Of a DNA stretch of 64,000 nucleotides, positions 48,301 through 61,077 are shown piece by piece (position 1 is the first letter of the stretch; every line of letters begins with the position of its first letter). Origin of the DNA: Sympetrum striolatum (Eukaryota; Arthropoda; Insecta; Odonata; Libellulidae); assembly GCA_947579665.1 (NCBI GenBank), contig OX388350.1:26879393-26943392 (forward strand), read 5' to 3'. The translations under genes and the position numbers were made by a program. The notes beneath the pieces are model-generated. The model was not told the origin of the DNA. It saw only the letters and a program-made list of their open reading frames with translations, and ran no database searches.

Positions 48301-49489
48301 TGAAAAACTGAATTATTTCTACATCGTTGACGCGGTGATTTTAACCATTAAATTAATTGCTTGAGCGTCATAACCACAATAGAGAAAATCCACATTTTTT
48401 GTGTCGCTTCTCGATTCCATAAAAAAAATGTAAATACAATCTGTAATGATATTGACCTTCACAGCATTAAACCAGAAGGCTTTAAAAATATATTTCATTT
48501 AAACTATAGGCCAACTTTAAACTTATTAACTAATGTTTGACATCCCATTGACATTACACTGTTGCTTTTGTATTTATATGAATAGATTTCATTATGTTGA
48601 AAATTCTGATTTATTTACTGGAAATGATTTTGTTATTTCTTTCTTGTATATATTTTTGCTTTAAATATTTTTCATACTTTTTGATATTGATGAATGGGCA
48701 CCACACGTATTAATAAATTAATAAAAGCGATAATGTCTCTCGTCGATGCAGAAAAAATATTTTTTATTTTCGTATTTTTTCGAAATATTTAACCGCTAAG
48801 AGCCACAAATTGGCTCCGAATAATCGATTTATCCCTCTTCGGACATTCATTTACGACCTTTCTCAACGAGATCACAAAAGCACTCGATTCTCAGCCTCGG
48901 AAACGCCATCCGTGATTCACTTATCGGTAAGTCCATATCCCGACGGGCACCGAAGGCTATATTTCCCTCAGAGTACTCGAATCTATCCTCGTGAAATCTA
49001 ACGGAAGGCTCGGTTGCTCGCGTCCACTCGGAAAGCCAACGAAGGATGGCCACATTTATTAAATTTCGACTTTTCCTCTGCATCGGGCGTCCAACATTTC
49101 GCAGAGAGTCTCCCGAGGAAAAGAACTCCCTCACTAATCACTTTTTGGAGAAGTCTTTTTTCATTTGTCGGAAGCGGTCACGCGAGAGAGGGGAAAAGAA
49201 CCGGAAATCTCCGAAAAGGGAAAAAACAAGCGAGGAGCGATATCCGCACCCAGGGAGGAAACGAATCAAATGGGGAACGATGGGTGAAGAATCCACAAAG
49301 AGGAGGAAAAGGGGTAGGGATTTTGATAGACAGAGCCTCAGAATTTTAGGCAAAAAGTTTCTGGTATTGGCTAAAATCGGAGTGGTCATGGAAAAGTTCA
49401 CACTTTTAAGGGGTATTGCGTTTAAACTATCAACAGATACTTGTTTAATGATCAGTTTCGCCATATTTGAGCATTAATTTTATTTCCTC
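45359..49489. other. Non-coding, with G/A-rich 46060-46340 and an islet at 48780-49340
   Basis: 46060-46340 is purine-rich on the plus strand. The islet at 48780-49340 is GC-richer, with open frames on both strands (up to 143 codons) that are low-complexity and basic. No domain was recognised. The rest is AT-rich with nothing identified. Confidence 0.45.
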
Positions 49490-49600
49490 GACGGTTGAAT
49501 GGTTAGTTAGTTAGGTTTTGATACCTACGTACCGGGTTCGATTTCCTGTTACTTGGGTTTTTCCAGGCCAGAGTAAAGATGTTTGTCTCGCTTGTAAATA
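49490..49600 (+). mobile_element. tRNA-derived SINE (family A) copy
   Basis: An A-box-like GGTTGAATGGTTAGTTAG (from 49492) and a B-box-like CGGGTTCGATTTCC lie about 40 bases apart, as in a tRNA. Downstream, ACTTGGGTTTTTCCAGGCC matches the minus-strand copy at 51405-51527 (CCTTGGGTTCTTCCTGGCC). Confidence 0.5.
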
Positions 49601-51404
49601 TGCGCTTGTATTCGTATTTAAAATTTATGTAGGTAAAATTAAGGTGATACTCTGTTTACGTTAAAGAGATAAGAATAACTCCCTGATGAAAAATATTGTA
49701 CAAAAATATTTTATTTTGCAAAATGAAACCAATAAAAAAACAAGAACTTTTAACCTAAATATACTGGAAACATATTTCCCTTCCTCCGGAGGCAAATTTT
49801 AAAGATTACTGATAATCATATTTTTATCTTTGATTAAGTATTGAGCCAATCTTGGATTAAAAGAACATCTCTTTTTTTGAAATACCAGAATGAGTTTAAG
49901 GCTTCTTTGATTTGAACTTTACATTGTTTAGAAAGAGAAGGCAAGAGGGACGCCATTTTTGCCAAAAGGAGAGCTATGTCACCCTCTAATGAATCATGTC
50001 ATCGTATATGAATACAAAGCTGCCGAATTATAACTTTAATAGCACTAGAATCAATCATAAATCAGTGAAACATTCGTCATAATGATCTTTCAATATTACA
50101 TTGAATTCCTTAAAAATCTGAAAAAATATCTGCAACACTGATACTGAAATAGATTCGTGCGATTGTTTTAAAACGCAAATTTACTAAGTTCGCATCGTAC
50201 ATCTTTGTACGAAAAATTTTAAAAGGAGAAAGGGACCGATTAGGTAAGAAAGAGACGGATTTGTAAAACTTATATCATAAATTCATTCGTTCATCAAAAA
50301 CTTCATTAACTCCTTCACTGCATTCCATTTAACTGCAGCGTGCCAGCGTAGCATGAATGTTGGATAGAGAATCTGGTAGTATTGTTAATCATAGTATAGG
50401 TTGTTCTACTATACCATAGTAGGTTCATACATACTGAATTTAACCTGATTCTAGTCGCAAACAGCTAAATTGCAATTTTACTCACTAAGTGACAGCAATT
50501 TCGGCTAAATGTAGCGGAGAGAGCCAAATCGGTAGCACTGCTTGCTTACCATCCGAAGCCGGTCTTTTGATGGACAACCCGCACAAAAAAGAGCGGGAAG
50601 CGGTCCAGGATTCGGAGAGCTCACTAGGCGACAAGGACAGTGAAAGCGGAGAAGGAAGGGGAAAAGACATAAATGGATGAAATTTACGATCGAGAGGCTC
50701 GCTAGGAGGGGAAAATAAAGCACGGGAACCACCTCAGGGGGAAGAAGGGATGATAGATGCGGAGGACGGTCGGTGGATCGAAGGGGAGGGATGCGGAAGA
50801 TACCCAAGGGATGGGGAAATGCTCCCGAGGAAAGACAAAGCAGCGTAAGGAGTGAACGGGAGTGGTTGCAAGGAGGAGGTGGGTTTGGGCGGAGGAGGTT
50901 GGGGTAGGGAGAACAAGGACCCACTTAGGATTTCTTCTTCTCCTAGAATTCCAGAACCCTTCCGTAACTATGAATCGTAGCGTACGTGTCCCCCGGGGCG
51001 ATGTCGAATCCTCCCGGAATTTTAGAATCTTCTGATTTTTGGCTACTCTCACCTCGTTCGTATTTCGGAATTTGATTTATTCATCGATACATAAAGGTTT
51101 ATTTTCTCCGTGATAAGCAAGCTTGCAACCTATTTTGATCGGTTTCTTCATGTTTTTCTCCATCTTGAAAACTCCTGTAACTTCGAACATATCTGTTCTT
51201 AACGTACTTTTCTTTTCACTTCTCACACTGCTTACATATCAGAGTTCCATTCTTTACATTCCATCACCAGGTTCTTGAAATTTTTCCTCTTCATATCTGA
51301 CTTGTCAGGCATTGGTAGAAAAGTAATTCTTTATGAATTGAGTATAAGCATGACTTATTTTCAGAGGATCGAGGATTTAACAAAGGATAAGGGAAATTAA
51401 GTTA
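49601..51404. other. Non-coding, with a G/A-rich segment at 50490-50930
   Basis: 50490-50930 is purine-rich on the plus strand, and its mirrored open frames (up to 139 codons on the minus strand) are Pro/Ser/Leu-rich low-complexity. No domain was recognised. Confidence 0.45.
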
Positions 51405-51527
51405 CCTAAAGGCCAGGAAGAACCCAAGGATAAACAGAAGTGAAAAACAAATTGCTGGAACTCGAGCCCAGGTCTCGCACTTTCCGGGCAGGTATTCTAA
51501 CTACTTAACTACTATGCCACGTTAACA
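51405..51527 (-). mobile_element. tRNA-derived SINE (family A), minus copy
   Basis: On the minus strand: GTGGCATAGTAGTTAAGTAG (A-box region, near 51518), then GACCTGGGCTCGAGTTCCAG (B box, near 51472), then a body with GTTTATCCTTGGGTTC. It faces the plus-strand copy at 51541, so the two heads lie 13 bp apart. Confidence 0.6.
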
Positions 51528-51540
51528 GAAGAGGGGTTGT

Positions 51541-51655
51541 CGCGAAATTGTAGATTAGTGGTTATAATACAGACCTAGAAAATGGAAGACTTGGGTTCGA
51601 ATCCCAATACTAATGTCGCTATTTTTCTTTCTTTTTTATCCTTGAGAATTTTACC
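51541..51655 (+). mobile_element. tRNA-derived SINE (family A), plus copy
   Basis: GTAGATTAGTGGTTATAATA supplies the A-box region and TTGGGTTCGAATCCCAAT (51591-51607) a B box in a perfect T-arm-like stem. The body continues with TTTTATCCTTGAGAATTTTA, matching the family. Forms an inverted pair with 51405-51527. Confidence 0.65.
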
Positions 51656-54629
51656 TATTATCATGGAAATTAAAGAGGATACAATTGAATACTAAATGGA
51701 GAAGAATAAAAATGGGAAATGAAAAAGACAATACATTGGATATAATGATTTAAATTCCTCGTATCCCTTAAATTTTCCCATTTATAAGCTAGAAACTTCT
51801 GTTTGTATGCCTCCTTCTAATCGAAAGCTTTAATATCACGAAAAATTGGAATTCAAAGGGTTGTGTCGAGGAGACGGAAGGAATAGCTTTAGGAAAAGAA
51901 AGAAGAATAGGAAACACAAGTAAAAAGTTTGACAGTAGGGAAATAGGGGAACCTTCGCAAGGTAAGGAGAAGGAAAAAATATAAATAAGGACAAAAAGGG
52001 AATTTTCAGAAAAAGGGCACGAGGTATACGAAGGGCCGAAATGTAATTTTGCAACTGAAGGAGATGGATAGATTCTCATCACTAAGGACGAGGGAAATCT
52101 GGGAAAGGTATTAGAAAAGACGGGAATTCATGCATAAGGAATGAGCGAAACTGACAATCTGATAGAATAGTTTCTCAAATAGATGCCTAGATGGGATACT
52201 GCAATGGAATATTTACGAATAAATTAATTACGTTTTGAGTAATGGGGAGAAGAGAAAGTAGCACGTTAATTTCTTCCTCGAAAGTAAGACTATAACTACC
52301 ATTTATCTTACATTTAAATATTTTCAACCTTGAAGCTGAGCTGAAAATACAGTTTCTGAAGTTAATGACATATTCAACTGATAATAATACACGCGTAAAA
52401 TCTTCGTTTTGTAAGAAGAATGAAGGATCTGCATTTAAAAAAAAATAATATTTTATGTTTTTATTGGAAATCGTTTCCACGATAAAAATCATACTTATTC
52501 TTCCACGAGTTATTTTCAGGTTCACTGATGGGTTAAAAACTACGGAAAGCGTAAGTCAATATAAATAAATTACTTAAGAATAGAACGTGAATAGAGACAT
52601 AATTTTTCAGATATTTATTCATCTAAATCTATGCAAAGGTCAATCGATAAAAAATAAGAGAATGCATATGATACGCTTGACAGCGAAAAAATATCACATT
52701 GTTTATGAGAACTCCAAAACTCTTCCGAAATTCGAAATAACTTGTTTGAATTGAAAAATAAGTACAAGTTATGATTAGTCTAAGATTTGGATGCGATTCC
52801 TCAATTTCTGAATGGTTTAAAGCAAGTTTCCTAAGCAATAGAACGCGTCCTAGTTGTGGAACTTACAAGCCAGCATGGTGGGACTCGAGTGGTTGGAAGC
52901 CGTTCTATTTTATCCGTTTTGTTTTGAATTTCTCTAATAATTTGTTTGATTGCTAATGCATCAGCCAACTCTACTGTTCATCCACAAACTAAATATTCGT
53001 AAAGTACTTAGCCCTTTCCGGTCCAGAGACTCCATATGGAATCACGTCGCTTTTTTATTCAAGCATCCATTCATATCGCCCTCTGACCCTATTTTGGCTC
53101 ATTGGCTGTGGTATATAATTCCAGCAGCAGGTTTTACGACTCCTTCGTTAAAAACACTTATAATCTTGAGCTGTAGATGAAGATTGCTGTACTCATTCTC
53201 GCGAGTTATATTCAGGGTGTATAGGTGGTGGTGTGTACGTTATTGAAAAACTGACTGTACGCGGTAAATTTTCGCGTATAAAACTTTAAAATTCTTTCAA
53301 TAACATTCAGTATTGTATGTTTAAGGCTTTAAACAGAAGCTCCGGAATGATTTAATTAATTGTTTCGCTAAATGCAACTTTACTCAATTTGGAATTATGT
53401 CAGTAACTTGGGTGATAATCACTTTTGAACGAATTAAAGATTTTATGTTCATGTCTAACACATTCCAAGTGCTTCCGGTAGAAAAAATAAATTCATTTGC
53501 ACCTTTTATTAATTTGGACCGGGAAGGGTTAATTACGTCATTCAATAAATCGGACTAATTGCACATTGGCGGGACTTGGCTGTCTGGAGAACACTGCAAG
53601 TGGGTCTCGAGACCACAAAGGTTGCGAAACACCGGTCTGAAGAAGTATTACATGTAAAGAGACACCCTTGGGAGAAGAATCGATCGCGGATAACGCTGCC
53701 AAGAAGAAAGGCTTTAGTCTGCAGATTTCCCCGACGATCGCTAAACACGGACTCCGGGCAAGGAAAAGATCAAAAGAACATCTTTTGAGAGGCAAGATTG
53801 GAAAAAGTACGGTAAATAGAAAAACAAATGAGGAAGTATTAAATATGCCGAGAGAGGGAAAGGAAATGCTATCGATCGACGAATAAAGGGGAACAGAGCG
53901 AGGAAGGGACACGTCCTAAAAAGGGGAAAAGGATTTCTGAAAGGGATAAAGCAATAAAAGAAGGAAGAAGCGAATGCAAAGAAAACAGCTTTCGGATGAA
54001 ACAGGAGAGGTCTTTATTCGATGAATAAAGGACGGCGAATTTAGGAGTGGACAAACGTGGCCGCCCAGCGACGAATACTAATGAAGGTGACTACTTTAGG
54101 AATGATCTCGCGAGAGGTCATTACGTCCTCGACAACGACTCTGCTTCTTTTCGGTCTGTGCATGCAAATAGCGCCCTCCCATTTACAGTGCTACACCATG
54201 CTTTTCTGTCCATTCCCACTTCTTACTCTAGAGGCACATTTATGCATTTAGCTTCCATCCACTCATTGTCTTTTTGCTAAGGGATGTAATGCACTTTTGG
54301 ATTTAAGGATTTTTTTAAATCGTATAAGCATAGGAATTATAATAGCTAATGATATTTCAAGGAATGTTTCATATTCTACTATTATTTGTCACTAAAATAA
54401 CACAGCTTGTGATTGTCCTTCATTGGGGAGCTTAATTTTAACAAGGGGAAAAAACAACACTGAATGATAAATATTTTGATCTATTAAATGCCGTAAAAAT
54501 ATCAAATCATGCAATGGAGATTGAAATACTAATAAGTTATTTTTGAAAAGGCTGATTTAATTTCACCTCCATAATAGCCTCAATCCTACATGAAGGAAGG
54601 TCTTGACTATTAAAAAAATTTAAATGACA
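51656..54629. other. Non-coding, with G/A-rich 53640-54040
   Basis: Several short open frames occur (52187-52525, 53538-53912 minus; 54047-54280 plus), none with a recognised domain. No RNA gene was seen. Confidence 0.45.
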
Positions 54630-54692
54630 AAGTCAAAAGATAAAACTTGTACAAATATTTGTGGCACTTGTACACGTCTTATCTTTTGACTT
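54630..54692. repeat. Small inverted repeat
   Basis: AAGTCAAAAGATAA (54630) and TTATCTTTTGACTT (54679-54692) are exact reverse complements. CTTGTACA strings lie just inside each arm. The total is 63 bp. It may be a small MITE or part of one. Confidence 0.6.
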
Positions 54693-55839
54693 GGCCATTA
54701 AAAGTTTTAATATGAAATTCCACCAAATAAAGCTGGACGGTATTTATTTGTCTTGATTCTTTATGTATATCATTTCAAAGCTAAGATTTTTTTCTAACGA
54801 CTTGTAAGATGTCCCATTAATAATGTCCCAACCAATTGTCCTAAATCTTGGACCATCATATGTTAACCCGACAAATCCATTTCTATGCTATTTCCCGATG
54901 ATTGGGATGAAACGCCTAATAAATTACGTAAATTAAAATTTAATGATAACTATAACTGAATAAATTGTCCTTACACTTAAATTTTTCGCAATATTTATCT
55001 TTCCATACATTTTATGATAAAAAATCTCAACGCCCTACAAGTATGAATGCATTCATATTAGTCACGCAGTTCCTTATGGAATGAGCTTGCCCATGGTCTA
55101 CTTTATAAAAGAAAACAGACTGTTCAGAATGCACGTTTCGTTTCAGACTTTTGCTTACATCTTTTATCAGATTCATTTTTCTCTCAGTTTAAGGGTCGCA
55201 CGTTCCCTCTCTTGAGTAATCTAATGTGTCCTATTCAGTCAGTTTTTATTGGTCTTCTACTCCCTTTAGGGAAATTCACACTTACATCATTCACCTTACA
55301 TAATTTTGCTCTTATAAAGCTTTCCGAATGTTCCAACGAACTTGACACACTTCTTTCACACTTTTGAACCAGACTTTATTTCATTCATCATTTGCTCTTA
55401 CTAAGGATTACCGATTTTCATTTAGAACATGCGCATATACATGAAAATGTCTTTATTGTGCAAAATTTTGACTAGGACGTCCCATTGATCCTTATCTAAA
55501 GCAAAATACATTAAAGGAATACAGCTTTCAAAGAAGAATATAAACAAAGGGACATGTATAAGATATTTTATAAAATAGCGTATAAAAATGGAACATTCCA
55601 AATTTCGATGTTCGATATAATAAGCGCATCAATTGTTATTAATTAACATTCAAATCACAATTATATTTCGCACTAGTTATTGATCGTACAAGCGTACACT
55701 TTGAAAACTATCATTAATTCATAATGAATTGTACGCCTTGTAGATAAAACCCTGAAAAAAACTTGTATTATGAGGAAAATATTTTATAAATTTGTGAATA
55801 TGTAAATTTTTGTATTTAAAAATGTACAGATATGATATA
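54693..55839. other. AT-rich non-coding sequence
   Basis: Nothing recognised. Confidence 0.5.
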
Positions 55840-55852
55840 TAATAATTTTTAT

Positions 55853-55952
55853 GCCTTTGGTGAAAGCGGTCCCGGGTTCGAATCCCGGTGGGAGCCAATG
55901 TGCGAAATGACCTAAGCTGTCGAAGCACTTTTAACAATACTACTACTACTAC
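55853..55952 (+). mobile_element. Short tRNA-derived SINE (family B) with 13-bp target duplication
   Basis: TAATAATTTTTAT occurs at 55840-55852 and again at 55953-55965, enclosing exactly 100 bp. The enclosed sequence begins with the 3' half of a tRNA-like structure (TCCCGGGTTCGAATCCCGGT, GGGAGCC), has a short body (GACCTAAGCTGTCGAAGCAC) and ends in a (TAC)n tail. A perfect 13-bp duplication indicates recent LINE-mediated insertion. The missing A-box half means either 5' truncation or a SINE with an unusual head. A second, more truncated copy is at 2775-2814. Confidence 0.8.
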
Positions 55953-55965
55953 TAATAATTTTTAT

Positions 55966-57371
55966 AATATATGTGTTTTGCCACCGGACAATTAGACCAA
56001 TTGTAACATTTTTGTGATAATAATGTCTTTTTGAAGATAAAAAAGCTGCGAGAAGTGGAATGCTAAACGAAGCACGTAATCTAAGCCAATGAAATATTGA
56101 AGAACGCAGAAGTACAAAGTAGAACAGGTCAAGAGATGCTATTTAAAGCACATTGGCTACACTTGTGCAAATGCATACATTTCTTGTGCCCATTAGGACG
56201 TTCCCTAGACAACGAGACAAGTGATAAATACGATGGCACTGTAAAATACGAAAATTCTGATAAACCTACTCATTACCCAGCCATAATGACTACCTCACCC
56301 TATTTGTCGCCCACGCTCCCATTCTAATCCATCCAAACTGTAAACAAAAACTTTATGAAACACCCAAATTTCGCCGCAGTACATCAAAATGGGAGAGAAC
56401 TTCCATATATTAAGCCGTTTCCTCCCATTCCGGCGATATTCTGACTCAAATATTTCCATCGAAATGTTAAAAGTTAGGTTCGGCGAGCGCGGTAAAGTAA
56501 AAGGCTGGAAGATGTTAAGTAGGTAGGCGGGAGGAAGGTCAGGGGGATAAGAAAACAAAGGATAAAAGGCGCATGTCTTTTTCATATCCCTGTATATCCT
56601 TAACCCTCTCCCAAAACCCTGTATATCCTTAACCCCTCCCTCGTAAATCCGTAATCCCCTCCTCTCATTGTCCTCCCCTCATTCCGCTTTCAACGCCTCC
56701 CCTGGTGACTTCGAGGAGCTCTTCTTGGATAAGGCGAATGGGAAGATAAAGGAAGGGGAGAGAAAGGAGGGGAGGGAGGGGTAAAAGCAGAGATCTCGGT
56801 GACGAGATGCACGATGAGGAACGTCCTGATTAGACTTACGCCCCCGAAGTTGGAAACTCGTCAACCGACAAGAAATGCCCGGTTCCGGATTGCCGATCTG
56901 CATCCCGATTCGTCTTGTTAGAGTGCCTTGACGAGATAATTCAGCGGTGGCGTAATTTGATCATTTAGGCGCTTAAGGATTGGGCCCGAAAAAGAAATAC
57001 CGTGTATCTCCTCAGATAAGACGATGGTTGAATCATAAAAGAGGCCCCCGAAATCCAAGGTCGTATTATGGGACAAATCCAAAAATAATCAGCACGAATG
57101 TTTGAAGCAATCGCAAGGAATTGCTGCCAGATGCAAGAAAATGAGATTTGTACGCTCGAAAAACTACAAATGGGAATTAATTCCATATACAGTATTACTA
57201 TTCAGCTGATAACTACTGATCTTAACTAAATTCATAGACCGCTCATAGTTTGGGTGTTGTCTTGTAGGACAGATACATGCTGAAACGAGAAAAATTTGAC
57301 GAAAATTCATACCTCGTCTTACATGAAGGTCGTCTAATATGCAGAAATATACGGTACCTCAATGCTAGTAT
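55966..57371. other. Non-coding, with a GC-richer islet at 56350-56950
   Basis: The islet shows strand-asymmetric C/T-rich (56575-56700) and G/A-rich (56730-56790) runs. Two near-identical 16-base strings CCCTGTATATCCTTAA lie at about 56588 and 56615, with a weaker CGTAAATCCGTAATCC following. No gene was recognised. Confidence 0.45.
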
Positions 57372-57530
57372 TGGGGAAAGGAAATGACTTTGCATGAATA
57401 GCCGCATAGCTTAAAACCCAAAGTTAAACATAACTAAAAATAATCATAACTAATAAATATCGACATGAATGGGACTCGAACCCAGGTCTCCCACTCATCG
57501 TCAACTCAATTCTACTCTGTCCTAGAAGAT
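57372..57530 (-). mobile_element. tRNA-derived SINE (family A), minus copy
   Basis: On the minus strand the B-box region is GAGACCTGGGTTCGAGTCCC, followed by ATTCATGTCGATATTTATTA and a body ending near CATTTCCTTTCCCC. It parallels the next copy, 57665-57820, in the same orientation. Both are followed on the A-box side by similar sequence (GTCCTAGAAGATG and GTCTTTCGAAATG on the plus strand), so the pair may be a tandem duplication. Confidence 0.6.
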
Positions 57531-57664
57531 GTGGGTGTGGCGTAGAGTGGACAAATTATGTTTTATGAAAAAATAATGTTAATGGTAAAACAAGCATGGA
57601 GGTTCTGAAGATGGTTGGAGAGATAAAGGCGAAACATTTAAATACTAAGGGTTTTCATCTGGGA

Positions 57665-57820
57665 AAGGAAATAAAAGATGGCCGTGCGGCTTAAAATTCA
57701 AGGATAAACAGATGGAAAAGTATCGATATGTATAGGACTCGATCCCAGGATAGGATCTACCACTCACTCTTGAGTCAATTCCGCTCCGTCTTTCGAAATG
57801 TCTCCAGCTTAGAATGGATG
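57665..57820 (-). mobile_element. tRNA-derived SINE (family A), minus copy with extended 3' end
   Basis: The B-box region on the minus strand is CCTGGGATCGAGTCCTATAC, followed by ATATCGATACTTTTCCATCT and GTTTATCCTTGAATTTTAAG. The body may continue to about 57600, where TTCTGAAGATGG and GGCGAAACAT lie on the plus strand, resembling the core of the inverted-repeat elements. Confidence 0.55.
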
Positions 57821-57948
57821 TAGTAAGTTCGGTTGACAAGAAAAACAAACACAGAGGTACCTGGTATGGTTGGGGAAAAGAGATTTTTAATTGAGTTGAT
57901 AAATATCGATAGAAGAAATAAGTGGAATGAATATTTAGAGGAAAAAGA

Positions 57949-58071
57949 CAACTGAAGAAAGCGGTCCAAGACAGAATGCTAGGGAAAAAACAGAGGGGAA
58001 GACAAAGACAAAGGATGATTGATGAAATAAAGGGTAGGATAAATTACAAAGAAATGAAAAAGCGGCAGTGA
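57949..58071 (+). pseudogene. LINE reverse transcriptase C-terminal remnant
   Basis: The frame reads KKAVQDRMLGKKQRGRQRQR followed by MIDEIKGR. The pattern 'GK--RGR-R-R-IDEIK' is the extreme C-terminal part of many insect LINE polymerases of the RTE/craniofacial-like type. It ends in a stop at 58071, and a stop lies about 20 codons upstream. Only this short piece survives. Confidence 0.45.
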
Positions 58072-60110
58072 ATGGGAAATATGAAGGCATACGAGCCAGA
58101 ACACTCATGTATGTACCAGGATGCACTCCTGAAAAGTTATTTTCTTTCCCTGATCCAAGTGAGATTCCTTTCGGGAATTTTCTCTTCTATCGCTTAGTAA
58201 GTGACTTCCCTCGTGAGGACCTCTGGCGCTGGTTGGTGCCGCTAAGTGGAGCGCCGCTCGCTTTGCTTACAAAGGATCCCGGATATACATGTGTTTATCA
58301 TCCCGGTTTGAGTAGTTCCCAACGTTAATAAAGATTTTCCTTCGCGTTTGGTGTTTTCCTGCGCGAAAAATCACATTCCTGTTAGATTAGATTTTAAGAC
58401 TTCAACTCTTTCGTTCCTTTACAGCAAGCATATTTTATTTTATGCATATTATTCTTCCATAGATACAGTAAGCATAATTCTATCCTACGCTATTCGAAAA
58501 TTTTATTCATACTAAAACTTAATTATTCTTCATGTTGCCCTTAAGTTATGAGAAAGAAAATATCTTCAAAGAATAATGAAACTTATCTCATGTCAGTTAA
58601 TGAAGTATTTCTGCTTTATCCTTTTCCTAATTACTAGTGCTTACAATAGATGCATATCATAAGTTTTCAAATAAAAGCGATTTCCTGTATTTATTTGCAC
58701 AATCTGAAAATTATGTGATGCGTTCTTAAAGCGAAATTCGTTGTCACAGAGAGCTTTTCCCATATATTTAGCAAGCACGGTTTCTCTCTTACGTTTTAGG
58801 ATTGAAACTTCCTTTCCCAGGCTCTTTCTGCCCATGTAACCACATAGTAAGGTCAATCAACTTTACTGATGTTTGTTTTCAATTATTCCAGTTGTAATCC
58901 ACGACCACGTTTTAAATTATGACGACTCCCTTTCACTAGCATTCCATCTCTGACCTTATTATCTACGACCTTTATAAGTCTGCTGTATCGGTTTTTTCTT
59001 GCGTTCTTCATAAATTAAATATCGATAAAAATAGTAAACCCTCGAAGAGTGATTTTTGAGGTATTTTTAAAATTCTCGTATTTTACTGGACCGAGTTACG
59101 TAGCTGAAGTTTCAAAAAATATTCATGATAACAGGAAGGTATTACTAGAGCGGATTCTGATTACCAGCACAATGAAGTAAATTCACCTCGAATGGTTTCA
59201 CTTATACACATTTAAACTGCTTTCAAATTGGATAAGACACGCAGCTTTGGATAAAGTGAATTCCCAAAACAAACATGTTTGTTTTCTCGCTGTATTGCGA
59301 TTTTTAAGATCTCTCTCTCTACGTTATTGAAATCTATTTTTCTCTCAATTCGTCGTTCATTTCGGGTTTCAGCAGAAGTAAGTCTTTCATTTCTATCTTT
59401 TGAACACTTTCATATTTAAATGAGAACAAAACTTGACGGGGAATAAAGATGAATTTATATTTCCTAGAATGTGTTTAGTAATAATTTATAATAGTTATTC
59501 AACCAGTGGACGCAATGGAAGGTTACATAACTGTCTTAATAAACTTAAATTAAAAAATGGTATGTACCATTTACATTTGATGAATATACACTTCTGTAAA
59601 ATTTGGCAAACAACTGAGGACTTCTAAATATGAGTATGGTATCCCATTCTGTCTGTTAGGCATCCTGCCTTCCTTTACCTGTTACTATGTTTCCTGTTTA
59701 AAATTACCTAAGTAGAGAAAGATCCAAAAGAAAGTAATACCATGGTTCTCCTAACAATCGTTACCTAAGCTGCTTTTGTATAAAGTAAGTGACGGAAATG
59801 TTTTCTTAAAGTATACCTGGAATTTGCTGTTGCAAAGGGCAGGTATTTAGGATTAAAATGTTTCTCTAATTCAACAAACAATATTACACTACCACATAAG
59901 ATAAAAAATACATCAAGTTGATAAATGAATATCTGCTTAAACATGATGATGTCGACTTTTTATTTAAGAAAACTGTGGGAAAGCTGTAAGCTGTAAGAAA
60001 TTATGTTAAATATATTGATTTTATTATAATATTTTTCACTTATTGTACACTTGATCTATATTAAGTTTTTAATTAATTATGTTTTAATTATGTAATTTAT
60101 GTTATGCCAA
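58072..60110. other. AT-rich non-coding sequence, with a GC-richer segment at 58090-58330
   Basis: Nothing recognised apart from short open frames. Confidence 0.45.
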
Positions 60111-60230
60111 TGAAGAGTCGGTAACCTCGAAACTGGCAATTTTCGCCTTGAGGGTACCTGTGTTCCTGTAATTTTCTTCAATTATAAATGTAATAAAAAA
60201 GGGGGAGGAATTAACATTATTGTTATTATT
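60111..60230 (+). other. Possible retroelement terminal segment with TCGAAACTGG motif
   Basis: ATGAAGAGTCGGTAACC is followed by TCGAAACTGGCAATTTTCGC. The 'GAAGA...TCGAAAC-GG' arrangement resembles the cores at 14811, 27340 and 28655. No inverted arms were found here. Confidence 0.3.
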
Positions 60231-61077
60231 TTAACCACTGAATTACCAGTAATTACCTAGTAATTTTTGCTTTTTTTCACTTTTGTTTATCCAGAGATTT
60301 TGTATTTATCTTGATTTAAATATAAGCCATTTACTTTTAATCCGCGTCATTAGAAAGTTTTGGAAGTAAAAATATTTAGGCATTTAAAAATTCCTTTATT
60401 ATTTAATTTTCAAGATCGCAGGTTTTCTTCTCAATAGTCTGGTCTAAGTTGCTGTTCGTTCCAGCCCACCCACAAATTTCGAATTGAATATGACTGAAAG
60501 CGAGGTAATCTCTTAATATCTTCCGATACAGCGGACTGCATGACTTTTTAAGACCCATCATTCTTCATTTAAAGACGCCGATCCGTAGAAAAACCCTAAT
60601 CGAAACACGCCAACGTATTCACGCGCGATTCTCCCCCACGAGTGAAAGTTGGGAAAACGAGATATCTCGGGAAAATCTGGATTCCCTCACTCGGGCTTCC
60701 GATTCTGAATCGGACGAGGAATTTTGGTCCATACATCTTTTCAGCGAGTTTTCAATTTCGGCCGCGCATTTGAGCGTCACATTTCGCACGCACTTGAAAT
60801 CCGCCGCCATTTCCTCGTCGAGATTAATGACCGAAGGGCGGAAAATCGATGCCCCTCGGAACACCTCCCCCTTCGGCTGCATGAATAATTCACGGCACAA
60901 TCACGCTTATCGCTTTAATTTTTACTGCGAGAAAAAAGAACGCCTTTTTTGGTTCCATGATTCGCGTCCGCACCTGAGTAGCCAATTGGATTTGCATCGG
61001 AAAGAGAAAAACTGAGTTAGACGTGACTGGAATCCGTGTTTATTGTTCGTGTGGATTCGGAACCGATTTTATTATAA
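60231..61077. other. Non-coding, with a GC-richer islet at 60430-61040
   Basis: The islet has mirrored open frames at 60619-60900 (minus) and 60770-61015 (plus), with no recognised domain. Low confidence either way. Confidence 0.4.
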
